64,000 nt of DNA from Watersipora subatra (GCF_963576615.1 NC_088715.1:60051802-60115801), one strand, 5' to 3'. Numbered from the stretch's first letter, positions 22,101 to 31,978 are shown. Program-made: numbers and translations. The notes: a model not told the origin generated them from the sequence alone.

Positions 22101-25032
22101 ATATTTGTTGTCAAATAACTTCCCATCAGAAATCTCACATGATCTGATACACGGTAACGAAATTAGGAGTGACTTGTTTACGCTCATGAGCTGATGTAAG
22201 CCACTGGGTCACGTGTGACTGTTCTGTTAATCAGTGGATTACTGCAGTTGCCTCGCCATCAGAAAGACTCTAATAGCTGTTTTCCAAGCACATTGAACTA
22301 AGAAAATGTAAAATAATTACAGGGCTTGCATAACCAGTGTTTGTTAACTTTGAAGCGGAACAAAGCTCAAATAATCTGGCCCCAGAGATTCAAAGCTTCT
22401 TGCCGACTTCTTGACTGAATGAATGGCTACCTAGTTTATTTCATAATTTATTTGTTCTTCAAACTCACACTCCACACTTCTACAGAGCTCAGACACGTGT
22501 TCACAAATCTAGATTAATTTACTGGCTACCTCTCTTGTTTTATCGCTACCCAAAACTCAGTTTACCTGCCGGGTTGAGCTGATAGTTCTACATCAGTTTC
22601 CTGATAATCAAGTTGGTTTACCAGGTATGCTTTAAAGAACAGTAACCATTTTAAAAAAAATTAATTTTTGTTAAGATATTCTGTAAAATCTTAATACTCA
22701 TGAAATTGCTTGAAAATGCTGTTCAGATTAAAACAGATAAGTTTTTCTTCAAAATTGGAAGAATTTTCTCTCAAGCACTTAAAACCATAAAAAATGATTA
22801 TTATTAATTAGCATTACTAGTAATCTTGCAGTGCCCTTCGCTGTGGAAGATTGTCATGCGTAATAAGTAAGCACACAATTATTCGTAGATGTGTAAAGGT
22901 AGCAGAGTGGCACATGCATAGCATGCCTGGCTCTGAATCTATATATGCGAGTTCAATTCATGCGCTAACCAGTTTTTCCGGCACGGCTGCTCTTATTATA
23001 ATAAAAATTGCAACTTCCAATGAGTAACATTTTACTACCATTCATAATGCTTGACTAACCAATAGTTGACATGGTGCCTAAGGTCGAACCACTTTAAAAC
23101 CAGAATAACGTGGAGAGGTGCCATGGTATCAGTACAACCGTGTTGTGGTTTTGACTTATTCAGCACTTATTAGCATGGGTTTTGGCAAAGTTTATTGAGA
23201 GTTGGGAGTAGGAGGTGGACCTTAGGTAACCTATGAGATTGTTGGTATGTTTCATTGGCTCGACCTAACTGAACTTAGGAAAAACCACAGAGGGTAAAGG
23301 TGAATAAATTAGTATTTCACGAAATCTTTTATGAATATCAGTCAAGTTAAACTATTAGAATCTGTGGAAAAACCTACTTTGTTATAGTAACATAATACCT
23401 ACACATTCATTCACTGTTTACATGAGGCACTTGAACTTATGGACCGAATATAGAGCAAAGGTCATAAAACCGTTTTTAACCGGCTCTAAGAACCTGATCC
23501 CCTCGATATCACCTGAACATAAACAATGTGCTCTCAGGCTAATTTTAAGTAGAATTTATTCGCTATCTCCAAAAGTTGCATGACCCATGCTGTTAATTCT
23601 AAGAAGGAGGTACTTACTGGAGCCATTATCACAGTTTCATATGTATAATGCATATAAGGGTTTACTTGCAGTATACATGAGATCGTTTTGTTTAAATATG
23701 GCCATGTATTCTTTTTTCAATAAAATGACCAACATAAAAACAGCACATGCAGAAAAAAAATTAAAATGCATTTATGAGACTGTTTACTGCAAGAAAGAAA
23801 CATATTATACCTTAACGTCGTTTATAAAAAACACCACCGTTTTTTATGGTTAGGATTTTGATTTTGTTTCTATTTTCACAGTTACCGCTGTTATTTGTGT
23901 CTTCCGATATTTAGGCTTGTGTTCAGAATAATTTTGGAAAAGTTCTTAGGTCAGTATGAACTAGATTTAAAACAAAGAATGATGCTAGCTTTGTTTGAAA
24001 GGTTCTGGTACTCCTTTTCTTCCTAACTCTGCACAAAAGTTACAAGAAGTTAGTAACATCAATCGAGTAATTTTTTGCTCATTAATTTATTTAAAAAGAA
24101 TTAGGATACGTCAAACTTACAAATATCTTGGCAACTCCGGTGTTTGAGCTCTCTATTAATACAGACAGATTATGAAAGCTCATATCCGTGATCAGTAGAA
24201 CTGTGTTGAGAGTAGGCTCATTGCCATAATATGTTGTTAGGGATTTCTCCTCAGGGGAGATAAGTCTAAAGGTATCCGTTGCATTTCCTTCTAGAACTGA
24301 AAGAAACAAAGAAGCCAAGGTTAGCAAAACATGCTAGAAAAAAATAAAATTTGTATTAAGTTGGTATAAGTGTGAGCCAAGTAAGAAGTTTTGATGAGTG
24401 TATGTTGGCCAGACATTCAATGTTTCCATGAGATTGTTAATCCGCAAGTGTTTATCATCCAAGAGATGAAAATAGCATAATTTGTCAGTCAAACAAGTTT
24501 TGTTACTCACAAGTTTTTACAGCGTGTTTCGTGACAGCAAAAATTGAGGCGACACTTTTGAATGTTGTACAAGTGCCGCACAAGCTATTCTAGCTATAAC
24601 ACTTTTCGCATTTTAGTCATTTTTATTTTGATATAAGCAGTTTTGAATGCGCTGCTATATCCTCTGACATAGAAATCTTAATACTCTTTCAACAAACCGC
24701 TCGCGTTAATCTGCAACTCGTGAATGTCTACCGAAACGCTTATAGCATAAAAACTCAACGTGAACACAACTCCAAATTCACATCATTTGCTCCATGGAAA
24801 CATAGTAAGGGTAAACAAGCCTCTATTTAACCAAAATGATTCTCGCAAGAGTCTAATTGAGTAATGATGGTTAAACCCGTGTTTACTAACTGCTACAACT
24901 TGTTGCACTCAAGGTTAAGTAAAACAAAGCTGTCACAGAAACTACTGAAAACCTACCTGGTAGAGTATCGGCAGTGATTTGATACACACTGAAAGTTATC
25001 AGTAAGCTGATACAGATCCAACACCTCGACAT
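12142..25032 (-). CDS. SLC10-family sodium/bile acid cotransporter-like protein (P3 / SLC10A3-SLC10A5 type), nine coding exons
   Basis: Multi-pass membrane transporter-like protein of 471 residues, joined from nine exons: 25032-24957, 24296-24121, 19126-18991, 18269-18118, 17555-17436, 17197-17026, 16358-16171, 14942-14766, 12360-12142. Every intron is GT-AG and all phases agree, with 1416 coding bases including the stop. Residues 1-21 look like a signal peptide. Residues 22 to about 170 form an N-terminal extracellular domain with N-x-S/T sites at 30, 68, 99, 105, 125 and 147. The transporter core follows, with SPGGGTSN at 245-252, then NGDLSLSVTMTT, and IETGLQ at 403-408, the regions that hold sodium-site residues in bacterial ASBT homologues. 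The length fits the P3 branch (about 440-480 residues as I recall). The start at 25032 has a purine at -3 and opens the signal peptide; an upstream in-frame ATG at 25161 would mask it. Substrate is unknown; mammalian P3-type members are orphan transporters. Whether it is A3-like or A5-like cannot be settled by eye. Confidence 0.93.
12557..12720 (+). repeat. 19-bp minisatellite, about 9 copies
   Basis: Unit ggtattgattgatatttaa, with minor variants (taatg, cattg, acttaa). It runs directly into the CT tract that starts near 12722. Lies in the last intron of the SLC10-like gene. Confidence 0.93.
12722..13230. repeat. CT/CTCA polypyrimidine microsatellite tract in the last intron
   Basis: About 500 bases of (CTCTCA)n and (CT)n on the plus strand. 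The transcribed strand of the SLC10-like gene therefore carries a GA-rich intronic RNA. Open frames here are low-complexity artefacts. Confidence 0.96.
13525..13605. mobile_element. palindromic MITE family, solo left arm in the last intron
   Basis: Contains ttagattttatcagaaagtg, ttgtatttttttattattg and tcaattt in the order of the MITE left arm. The rest of the element is absent. Confidence 0.6.
14766..14942 (-). CDS. SLC10-like gene, coding exon 8
   Basis: Exactly 59 codons in phase 0, residues 341-399. Two hydrophobic helices around a short loop (YEFDAELIL), then the small-residue-rich run LPFGGFVLGGLLAW, similar to the P-x-x-G-x-x-x-G helix that precedes the crossover segment in SLC10 proteins. 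Acceptor CTTGCAG, donor AAG|GTAACT. Confidence 0.93.
15685..15882 (+). repeat. 101-bp tandem duplication in intron 7
   Basis: Copies start at 15685 and 15786. Both contain aagcttgtctatac, ctgatatgaaacactaaaa, gtttttgacaagcga and gcattctcacttca, with roughly 10% mismatch. Lies between exons 7 and 8 of the SLC10-like gene. Confidence 0.93.
16171..16358 (-). CDS. SLC10-like gene, coding exon 7
   Basis: Residues 278-340. The codon for Gly278 is split (G|GA). Reads GMLPLWLYTLGATI at a helix, then a polar loop with an acidic stretch (ADEGVDNVELP), then a second hydrophobic helix ending at KKCLK. MPLW/LPLW followed by a loop is usual at this point of the family. Acceptor TTACAG, donor AAG|GTTAGT. 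Confidence 0.93.
16717..16764 (+). repeat. 24-bp tandem duplication
   Basis: Two copies of actagcaccctggcagtc followed by (t/c)agtgt, with one mismatch. A related cagactgccatgg sequence occurs near 470-490 in the other orientation. Confidence 0.85.
16821..16981 (+). mobile_element. tRNA-derived SINE-like element, copy S1
   Basis: Head: gatggtagcgttgc, then ggtttgaatat as a B-box-like motif about 50 bases on. Tail: gacacgactcttattatatc. Shares the conserved tail ctcttattatagtaaa with the other SINE-like copies in the window. Lies in intron 6. Confidence 0.6.
17026..17197 (-). CDS. SLC10-like gene, coding exon 6 (SPGGGTSN motif)
   Basis: Residues 221-277 plus one base. Contains GCSPGGGTSNMYSKLFNGD then LSLSVTMTTLSTIACL, the most conserved block of the SLC10/SBF family. 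S/T/N residues here bind sodium in solved bacterial homologues. Acceptor TTTTTAG, donor TTTAG|GTAAGA. Confidence 0.96.
17436..17555 (-). CDS. SLC10-like gene, coding exon 5 (first core helix and cytosolic loop)
   Basis: Exactly 40 codons in phase 0, residues 181-220. It reads VAVVMLATGNNLEFETIKEH then KKPKAPIIALISQFTIMPL. The G-x-x-(L/M)-x-x-x-x-(I/F)-x-x-x-(L)-x-x-P-K-A followed by Q(F/Y)xxMPL is the hallmark start of the SBF (sodium-bile acid symporter family) domain. Acceptor TTTTAG, donor TTTG|GTAAGT. Confidence 0.95.
18118..18269 (-). CDS. SLC10-like gene, coding exon 4 (start of transporter core)
   Basis: Acceptor TTCTACAG and donor TTG|GTAAGC. Encodes residues 130-180. The end, RPLDSAYNISIMVL, matches the entry into the first core transmembrane helix of P3-type SLC10 proteins, where a similar R-P-L-D-x-A/V-F/Y-N pattern is expected. 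Found from its splice sites and phase; no long open frame marks it. Confidence 0.9.
18454..18879. mobile_element. palindromic MITE family, copy 3 (full length, intron 3)
   Basis: Outer arms ggttaaagataaacttgcac and the inverse gtgcaaatccatctttaa. Inner arms gatctgactgccagaatg, tttcaagatt and the inverse ctggcaatcagatcatctc. About 425 bp with no open frame. It occupies most of the intron between exons 3 and 4. Confidence 0.75.
18991..19126 (-). CDS. SLC10-like gene, coding exon 3 (extracellular domain, poorly conserved)
   Basis: Acceptor TTTACAG and donor CACA|GTGAGT. Encodes residues 85-129, starting GEVMISPCQE and ending CYNLSFH, plus one base of codon 130. Sequons lie at 99, 105 and 125. 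Two cysteines (92 and 124) could pair. It is a short exon with no long open frame around it, found by following splice sites between exons 2 and 4. Confidence 0.85.
19545..19920 (+). repeat. interspersed repeat family R3, copy 1 (intron 2)
   Basis: Shared blocks: gaaa(g)tcaagagttttattac, cattttaagccttttcttc, acctctcacatagaaatc, ctaatctgtaac, cgcataaaactcaatgtgc, acacaactccaaat and gcatcatt. The same order recurs at 24440, 43460 and 62515. No coding frame. Class unknown. Confidence 0.65.
21175..21545 (+). repeat. interspersed repeat family R4, copy 2 (intron 2)
   Basis: Diverged partner of 1255-1700: gcaagagctttgc, actatacatactctataaaa, ggtgtactgcaaccaatg, gatattcaggtc, ggaattgtgttattctaag, gcttctgtatacaaga. 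It abuts a MITE copy starting near 21550. Confidence 0.6.
21550..22010. mobile_element. palindromic MITE family, copy 4 (full length, intron 2)
   Basis: Left: attttagtagagtttgcc, agaaagtg, gatctgactgccagaatg, ttgattgccattaaaatgc. Right: ctttaatcttgaaacatc, ttggcagtcaggccacc, atcgatactttctgatag. The inverse symmetry is easily seen. The gccattaaaatgctcagaag block is shared with copy 1. Confidence 0.75.
22891..23010 (+). mobile_element. tRNA-derived SINE-like element, copy S2
   Basis: Head ggtagcagagtggcacatg with A-box character, then gcgagttcaattcatgc resembling a B-box, then the tail cacggctgctcttattataa. About 120 bp. Intron 2 of the SLC10-like gene. Confidence 0.65.
24121..24296 (-). CDS. 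SLC10-like gene, coding exon 2 (extracellular domain)
   Basis: Acceptor TTTCAG and donor TTT|GTAAGT. Encodes residues 26-84, including N-glycosylation sequons at 30 (NAT) and 68 (NLS), and a stretch ending SSNTGVAKIF that has the look of beta-strand-rich extracellular domains. The split codon GTT joins exon 1 in phase 1. Confidence 0.88.
24440..24815 (+). repeat. interspersed repeat family R3, copy 2 (intron 1)
   Basis: Contains aatccgcaagtg, gtcagtcaaacaagttttg, cctctgacatagaaatc, cgcgttaatctgcaactcg, gcataaaaactcaacgtg, aacacaactccaaattc and atggaaacatagtaagg, in the same order as the other R3 copies. Confidence 0.65.
24957..25032 (-). CDS. SLC10-like gene, coding exon 1 (signal peptide)
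   Basis: Encodes residues 1-25 plus the first base of codon 26. It starts MSRCWICISLLITF and reads through a hydrophobic stretch to TADTLP, a typical secretory signal. The donor is CCAG|GTAGGT. The open frame continues 129 bases upstream, so the true 5' end and 5' UTR are not fixed by sequence alone. Confidence 0.82.
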
Positions 25033-25199
25033 TTTGCCAAACACACCTTGATGAAAGCTACGTGGAAATGTTTCTAAATGCAACTGAAGAGCATATGTAT
25101 CTTTAAATATGAAACAATGGACACCCAACCCAGTCAAGCGGAACAAGGCGGCTATACGCAAATTGAAATTCTGTCATGCTAAGCTTGTTCAAGCGTACA

Positions 25200-26560
25200 G
25201 TACCTCTTGTTGATTAATATTCAAAATTGACTGGACCTAGCTGGTTACTCTTTCTCTATGCAAGTGTTATATTTCTCATGACAAATCGGCCATAATTGGG
25301 CAATAGCTGCTGAACTGGAACAGACGAAAGCGAGCTAAATTCAGAATGAGTGTAATTTAGGAAGTTCCTAGATGAGAGGAGGACAACACAGATGCAATAA
25401 ATAGTTGGAGTAGAAGCTTATTGGTTGATTCAGGTTGTTACTCTAATCATTTGTACCATCTTGAGCTTCCTGAATGGGTTTACCAGTTAGGATTTACCAC
25501 TGGCGTCATTCCTCGTAAAATAGCTGTTTTTGGTTGCCAGAGTCCTTACTTTATACTGATATCCTGACTATCAAAGATAATTTTAAGTTACGTCATCACA
25601 GATTAGGCATCTAGTAGTATACTTCTACTTATAAATTATCTCATAAGTATTCTTCACTTCCCGGCTTTTTATGTGAATAAATTCCAAGTCATACTTCATG
25701 ATAAGTTGAACTCTCCTGCAAACAAGTTTGAAGTTATCCTTGTTGCCTTCTCACCCTCTCATGTTCTAGAGTCTATCAGGTCATAAGGTCATCACTGGGT
25801 CATTGGTCAGGTAGCTAATTAGCAAGAGCTCAGTCATTCCCCTTTATCTGCCAATAAATCAAGAGCTGATACCACCAGTTAGCCAAAGGCTAGTGCCCCG
25901 CTTTGTAGTATTCCTGTACTCACCACAGTTATGGTGAGCCCTCAAAAATTGTGCACCAATTTTTTATATACATGTACACAGGATGTAGGCCTATAGTAAA
26001 TTACGTATTGTATGCTTCATAGTGTGAGCAAGTAATTTTTTTAAGATGGGGTATGAAATTTGATTAGCTTACTGCAAGCACAGGCTGGGCAGTTTTCTAT
26101 AGAATTGTCAGTTTCCACACTGACAAAGCTTCTTCGGCTGGTGGGACGGCATAAACATTCTGTAATCAGTAACAAAAATGCAATAAATATATGTCATTCT
26201 AAAGCGTATCTATTGACAGCTTCCAAATTGGGGGTTAAATAGATTGCGAGTGTAATTTTAAAAACGAATAAACATTCAATAAAGGCACAAGTACGTCAAG
26301 CCAACGATTCGAAGCTTTGGTTATGGAAATTAAAGATTTGCAATGATCAATCGATTTTACCCACTTCCTACGAGTGAAAATAATTTGTAATCATGACTCT
26401 AATTTACCAATAAAAATTCGAAAAAAATATTATAGCTAGGTAAAACGGCAGATAAGCTATGAAACGATGATTGGAGATAGCAAAGAATTATCATTTTATT
26501 AATTAGTATATGTATTTATGACTATTAAAAATATTACATTTACTCAAGTATAGAAGACTA
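25200..26560. other. region upstream of the SLC10-like gene, no other gene seen
   Basis: Presumably contains the promoter and 5' UTR of the minus-strand SLC10-like gene, but I cannot identify a TATA box or initiator with confidence. No repeats or open frames of note. Confidence 0.35.
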
Positions 26561-26571
26561 AGTTAATTTAC

Positions 26572-26703
26572 CTCCATTCTGTTTTCTTCTGCAGCAAAAC
26601 GCTGCTGACGCCTGTCAGCTTTGGCCATAGGCTGTCTACTCTAATCTTTTACTAAAAGTTGCTCAGATAACTCTGAGTAGCGGTCGCTCGAACTTGAAGC
26701 CAT
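26572..26703 (-). pseudogene. possible decayed first exon with an in-frame stop
   Basis: From an ATG at 26703 the minus strand reads MASSSSDRYSELSEQLLVKD, then TAG, then SRQPMAKADRRQQRFAAEEN and RME, to a possible donor GAG|GTAAAT, 44 codons in phase 0. Ser/acidic start then a basic-acidic helix-like stretch looks protein-coding, but no family is recognised. The stop would end translation at 20 residues. A CRE palindrome, a TATATA and three ACGCGT sites lie upstream. It may be a remnant of a transposon gene. Confidence 0.3.
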
Positions 26704-26736
26704 TTTAAAACTATGTATAGCTTAGTAATTGTTGAA

Positions 26737-26919
26737 ACGCGTTGAATCTGTAACGCGTATTTAGAATGAATTCTCTAATTAGGGGAATCTTCGAGATCAC
26801 AGACAACGCGTTTTACGAGTGATAACATTTATTACGGCCTATATAAAAATTTCACACATTTTCACACCTCATATTTATTGCTCATGGTTTCGTTTCAAAT
26901 ACCTTGCTTGTGACGTCAC
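26737..26919. promoter_or_regulatory. promoter-like cluster: three ACGCGT, TATATA, CRE palindrome
   Basis: ACGCGT occurs at 26737, 26753 and 26806, tatata near 26841, and GTGACGTCAC at 26910-26919. All lie within 185 bases upstream of the possible exon at 26703. CpG-containing motifs are rare in this AT-rich window. Function is inferred only. Confidence 0.3.
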
Positions 26920-27329
26920 GAAATAGGCACCCGCTGGAACATGAGCTTTTTAAAAGAGGGCCTCATTCAAACGCATATATCTCTGGACAGGGTTGGTCTA
27001 CAAAGACAAAAATGGCATCAAATTGTAGCTGATGTTTTAGCCTTTTATGGGTCCTAATTGACTTTTTTGACGCAACTACATCTTTAAGGTTATAGATGTC
27101 GTTCTTGCCATCACTGGTGTAAATTTGTTGAAAGTTCAACTCTAAAGATTCAAACACATTAGGCTATTTTATCGCGTGCGTCATGAGGAGCGTGGAGATG
27201 TCGCTTATGTTTCTCTAAACACAGTTGAGTGACTCACCGGCAAACCGTAATGTGGGCATGCTCACAAACTGCCACTTAAATTCTGTATCATTAGTTTCTT
27301 CGAAGTTGGTAATAAATTTAAGTCAATAG

Positions 27330-29290
27330 GGGGCCTTTTAAGCAACGACGAAAACAATTTCTGTTTTTGTTATTAGGCCTTTTTCACTTTCATGCAATGT
27401 TCACTACAAAAAGACATAAAAAGCAATTAGTATATTTTTAATAGCAATATTTTAAGGTTGTCATACATGTATATAGTTTACTTAATAGTAGTTTTTTTAT
27501 TTATAAGATAATAAATATTTACTATTCTCAACATGGTCAACCTGCTCCACAATTGACTCCCAAGTGTTGTTTTTCAACTGGGCTCTGTTGTAATTTTTGG
27601 GTGTTGTGTCATACAGGACTGGGTGTGCTCTTATTAAATATATGATCAATTAAGTTTTCGTTTTGATGATGTTTTAATGGGAACAAATTGGTAAAGATGT
27701 TGTTGCTGTACGTTGGTGAACATCGACACAAAGATATTCCCAGCCATAGAATCGCAATCTGGGAAAAACCAACCAATTGAAAGACATTTCCTCATGATAG
27801 CGTTGTAATAGAGAATGTCTAGCGTTATCGCTCTCCATGAGCTCGCTGAGCGAGTTCGAGCACAGATTAGCGCCACACAGCACGATCTTGCACTAGATAT
27901 CGCCTAGTTCATTTGCACCTTTAGGCTGTTGTTTTCAGGTTAGGTGTTCTAGACCACGAGGCCTCGGCTGTTTCACTGTCTTTCGTAGTGCTTCAGGAGT
28001 ATTTGCTTTCATATTCTATGGTTTGCTATATTTATGTATAGTACTTGTACTGTAACAATAGTGCTTAAATGTGGTGCTTCAATCATTGACACTTTCGTTT
28101 AGCCAGATGATGTTACATAAAGCTTGCTAAGTATTTTTCACTCTACCTCAATATGCATTGTAGAATAAAAGTAACGCTTATATTAATTTAATTTTATCGG
28201 ACCACCATCTGTGGTCTCACTGCTATCATCAGCTAAAATCTCTAAGTTTAGTATCGCTTAGAAGTGTTTTATGGTAACAACAGCAAAGAAAATAAAACAA
28301 TTAGGATGACTACTCAAACTGCACCAAGCAATAGTAGCACCTACGGGTATTACGTCATAAGCCTTGATTCAAAAGAATACACATATTTATAGACACGCGC
28401 AATTATAGCTTGAAGCAAATCAGAAATAAAAAGTCAAAGTGTCGGACTTAGTAATGAAATCATAAATGATTCAAACAATTCATATTCTATAGAATCATAG
28501 TACAGGCAATATGTTTCAAATTAAAGTTTCACTACTCCTCGTAATAGATGTTAATGTTTTTAAAGTGCAAGCGTGGTTTTAACATTATTGATTTTATCAG
28601 GAAAGGAGTTACAGAATATTGGGTATGTATACTTACTGTAGATTGTACTTCTGTCTCGGAGAGTCTGCTAATAAAGGATAAAAGAGCCTCAGGAGTTAAA
28701 CTCAGACTGTCTCTTTTGCCAAACCATCAATGCCAGTTTGTTGGCTGTTACCAACTCAACTAAGGTTCTGCATACAAGTTTCACAGATTTATCCTAGATG
28801 ACAATGTAACACAAAAGATGCAAGAAGGGCAGCAGTTACTATGACGGAGTTTGCATTCCTTCAAGGTTAGAAAACTCTCTTATACTATTCAGTAATCTAC
28901 TTACAAATAAGAATATCACAACATGGTGGAGCTAATTAAATACCATTACGTCTCTCATACGTGTAATATAAAATCACATTCTAGCTTTTTTTATTTAAAT
29001 GAAATGGTGTTGTTAGAGCACACTTCAACCTTTCAAAAAAGATCTTACCTATGTAGTACTTAGTAAAGGGGCATATCATTAAAAATAGCTTACGTAATGT
29101 GTATATATAATTGTACGTATGTATGTGCAAATGTGTGCGCGTAGTACGCGCCAGTACAATGGAATTAAGGCCAGTGGTATCAAGTTAATATTGACGTATA
29201 AAAGCTATTTATTGCTTGTTGATTTCACTGATGTAAGTAAAAGGAAAACCAGACAAACTAGTTTTAAGTTACTCTTAAATTGCTGCATTT
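27330..29290. other. intergenic DNA, no confident gene
   Basis: Two overlapping minus-strand frames near 27646-27883 have balanced composition but no recognised motif. The plus-strand frames at 28548-28763 and 29119-29301 likewise. No repeat identified. Confidence 0.35.
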
Positions 29291-29296
29291 TTCACG

Positions 29297-29640
29297 CTTG
29301 ATTGAATTTTCATACAAAGTGTCGGCGCCCTTCTCAAGTGAATGAATATTCTACTTTAGGCAGCCAAACAAAAGGTATGTAGGCAATGATGAAAAGTTCA
29401 AAGACAACACGACAAGCAGTTATTCAGGCGTACACTAATTAACCCTAATATTCCCCAGTTTATCGTCTGTGATAGTCTTATTACCGCAGAAGCACCGAAA
29501 GAGAAGCAGACCGGCCTGTCCGAAATGATCTTCTCCATTTCAATTATAAAATGAGCAATTGGTTTTTTAACATAACCATGAAACCAAACAAAATTCACCA
29601 ATGTTTTAATCTATGTAAGTAGGTATGTGCAGGTGAACGT
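29297..29640 (+). repeat. inverted repeat R5, left arm
   Basis: Reverse complement of 32935-33291 over most of its length. Shared blocks: cttgattga, tacaaagtgtc, cagccaaacaaaaggtatgt, aaaagttcaaa, ttattaccgcagaagcac and agaccggcctgtc. Diverged by perhaps 25%. Confidence 0.75.
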
Positions 29641-29840
29641 ATGTACGTAAGTATGTATGTATTCATGTGTGTATTTATGTATGCAAGTAGCTACATATGT
29701 ACATGTTTGTATAGTTATGTATGTACATGTGTACATGTATTTACATATGTACTTATATACATATGTACATTTTATGTTTGTATGCATGTAAATATGTATG
29801 CCTATGTATGTACTTATATACGAATATACAATGTATGTAC
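29605..29840 (+). repeat. TATG/TACA-type microsatellite array
   Basis: Degenerate (GTATGTAC)n and (TATG)n over about 230 bases. A similar array lies at 30505-30715 and a short complementary one near 32935-32955. The Tyr/Cys/Val open frame here is an artefact. Confidence 0.9.
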
Positions 29841-30504
29841 TGTAGTAAACAAACTCTCATTCACCTAGGGCCTATGGAATAGCCATGAGATCATCATCAC
29901 ATTAATGAAAATATAATAGCTTAGTTAGTGATGTTTGTTTATATAACTTATGCTTGTAGATTGCACTGATGCTGCCTATGAAACAAATGGACCATTTTAA
30001 TCCTTTTTGTGTATTTTTAGCTAAGCTAGAGAGATTCATAGCTCTTGCATTGCTATTTTGCGATAAATTGTATTTTTGCTTATCTTATAGCCAACAATGT
30101 ATAAACTCTGCTGATTTGTACTAAGCCATTTTATACCAAGCTACTCTGCTAGTTGGCAGCATGTAGTTTTTAATATTTACGCTTTATCAACAGTCATAGA
30201 TTGACATACAAGTGATCAAGGCTTTCTACTGCCTCACCTGGGTAGAAGGCCAAAGAGGTTTACAATTTATATTATTAGCAATCATTCATGTAATTGTTGT
30301 AGCATTTGCATATTATAGAACTTATATATTTTATTGATTTTATATTGCTTGGGAGTGTGCAAATTGCCTACTGATATAATCTTCTATAAACACATGCCAA
30401 AAATTTTACCGCATTATGTTACGCTTTTATTTTAGTTTTCACGATTTGGGTTCCAAATTAACAATGTGAACATGAATCAGTTGGACTCAGTTCTTTAACC
30501 CGTA

Positions 30505-30715
30505 AGGACAGTACATGTACATATATACCTAGCCTATGTACATATGGGTGTGTAAGTATACAAGTATGTACATACATATTTATGTGCATATGTGTGTACG
30601 CATGTCTGTATGTACATATGTAAGAATGTATGAACTATGTACACACATACATATCTACGTATCTAAGCATTTATGTATGTACATAGGTACATAAGTACGT
30701 AGGTAAATATTTATG
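30505..30715 (+). repeat. TATG/TACA-type microsatellite array
   Basis: Degenerate (TATGTACA)n. It is the second array inside the R5 inverted pair. Confidence 0.88.
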
Positions 30716-31643
30716 TATAACCTTTATTAACATGGGAAATTATTCAAAAAGCTATGTTTTCCTTTGGGGTAAAAACATGAGATGACAGAAGTCCGCAATT
30801 ATAGAGTGAGCTGAACAAACCTTTTTGAAAGTGATCTAATATTATTGCAGATGAGTCGGGATAGTGAATTGAAGGTTGTAGTAACACAAAGTTAATCAAC
30901 TAAAACATACAATGACGGGTGTTTATGTTCATGCTGAGCAGTTTGAGAGAGTTGCATGTCTTCACAAACCAGCCTTCACTTACAACTAAGTCTAGATATC
31001 CCCTCCCAAAACTTGACATGAATCACTTTTTCAAATTTTGTCTTAGCATATTAAATAGTTTCTACCAGAAGACAAAAATAGGGTATCAAACCTTCTCAAA
31101 TGGATTTTTAAAGAGTTGATAAACTTCAAAGTAAAACTAGTATGTCATAAAATTACATAAAATAATGTTTTTTCAACTATATCTAGTAAAATCAAGACAA
31201 AGTCATGCTACATATAGTGTATCAATCACCTAATCCAACACTTAGCTTTTGCATGGTCAAACATACCCTCTCGTTCCTGTGTCTGTAAATTAAGGAACCT
31301 CGTAAAAGTACTAAAATCACAATTTTTTAACAAATTTTTATAGAACTCTTCACAGATTAGTAGTTTATTAATTGGTTTTTGCATACGATTTAATAAAGTT
31401 TCTATGCACCATTTCTGCATCACTTTATATATTGCATTTTGATGCCGTATGTAATTACATGAATATTTGTTTTTGCTTTTTGGTTCAGGAAAGAGTTTTA
31501 AAAAATATGCTGTTAGATATTCTTAGATGTACATCGCCTCCAACATGCATAGATTCGAAACACAAAGCATAACGCATGTGCAGCAGAGCACATTGGTATG
31601 TCGAGGTATGAGCATTATATATAGGCATATATAGGCATACATA

Positions 31644-31646
<3 letters not shown>

Positions 31647-31716
<70 letters not shown>
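31647..31716. repeat. (TA)35 microsatellite flanked by a direct repeat
   Basis: Seventy bases of perfect AT/TA. Tgtcgaggtatgagcatt lies to the left (about 31599) and tgtcgaggtataagcatt to the right (about 31716), with ggcatata repeats between the left copy and the array. The flanking duplication suggests the array grew inside a tandem copy. Confidence 0.97.
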
Positions 31717-31719
<3 letters not shown>

Positions 31720-31929
31720 GAGGTATAAGCATTTAAAAAGCTGTAGAGGTCTGAGACAAGTGTGAATTTTCTTTTCACATTTTGAAGAATCCTAGAATCT
31801 ATCAAGACCACAAATATATTGGTTCAAATTTTTTTGTTAGAGAGCAGTTAGGCCTACCTAAAATCTTTATTTGACCACCAATTTTATTTTAACGTTTTAG
31901 AAATAATGCCACTATAGAAAAAAAGTTAA

Positions 31930-31978
31930 AAAAATGAGCGCTACCCTTTAATTGAATGCCACCTCTAAAATACCGCAA
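31930..31978. repeat. ACCTCTAA/ACCCTTTAATTGA repeat motif, left copy
   Basis: Reads gagcgctaccctttaattg, aatgccacctctaaaatac, cgcaa. A related block lies at 32628-32712, so the two may mark the ends of a 700-800-bp element inside the R5 pair. Confidence 0.45.

Noticed and set aside
26963..27157. 64-codon minus-strand frame upstream of the possible exon at 26.7 kb
   Set aside because: No recognised motif and no splice sites linking it to the neighbouring possible exon.
27646..27883. Two overlapping minus-strand frames (76 and 69 codons) with balanced composition
   Set aside because: They are in different frames of the same segment and I recognise no motif in either. It may be a decayed transposon piece, but the support is too weak to annotate.
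31485..31811. Open frame with a Tyr-Ile run
   Set aside because: Translation of the (TA)35 microsatellite.
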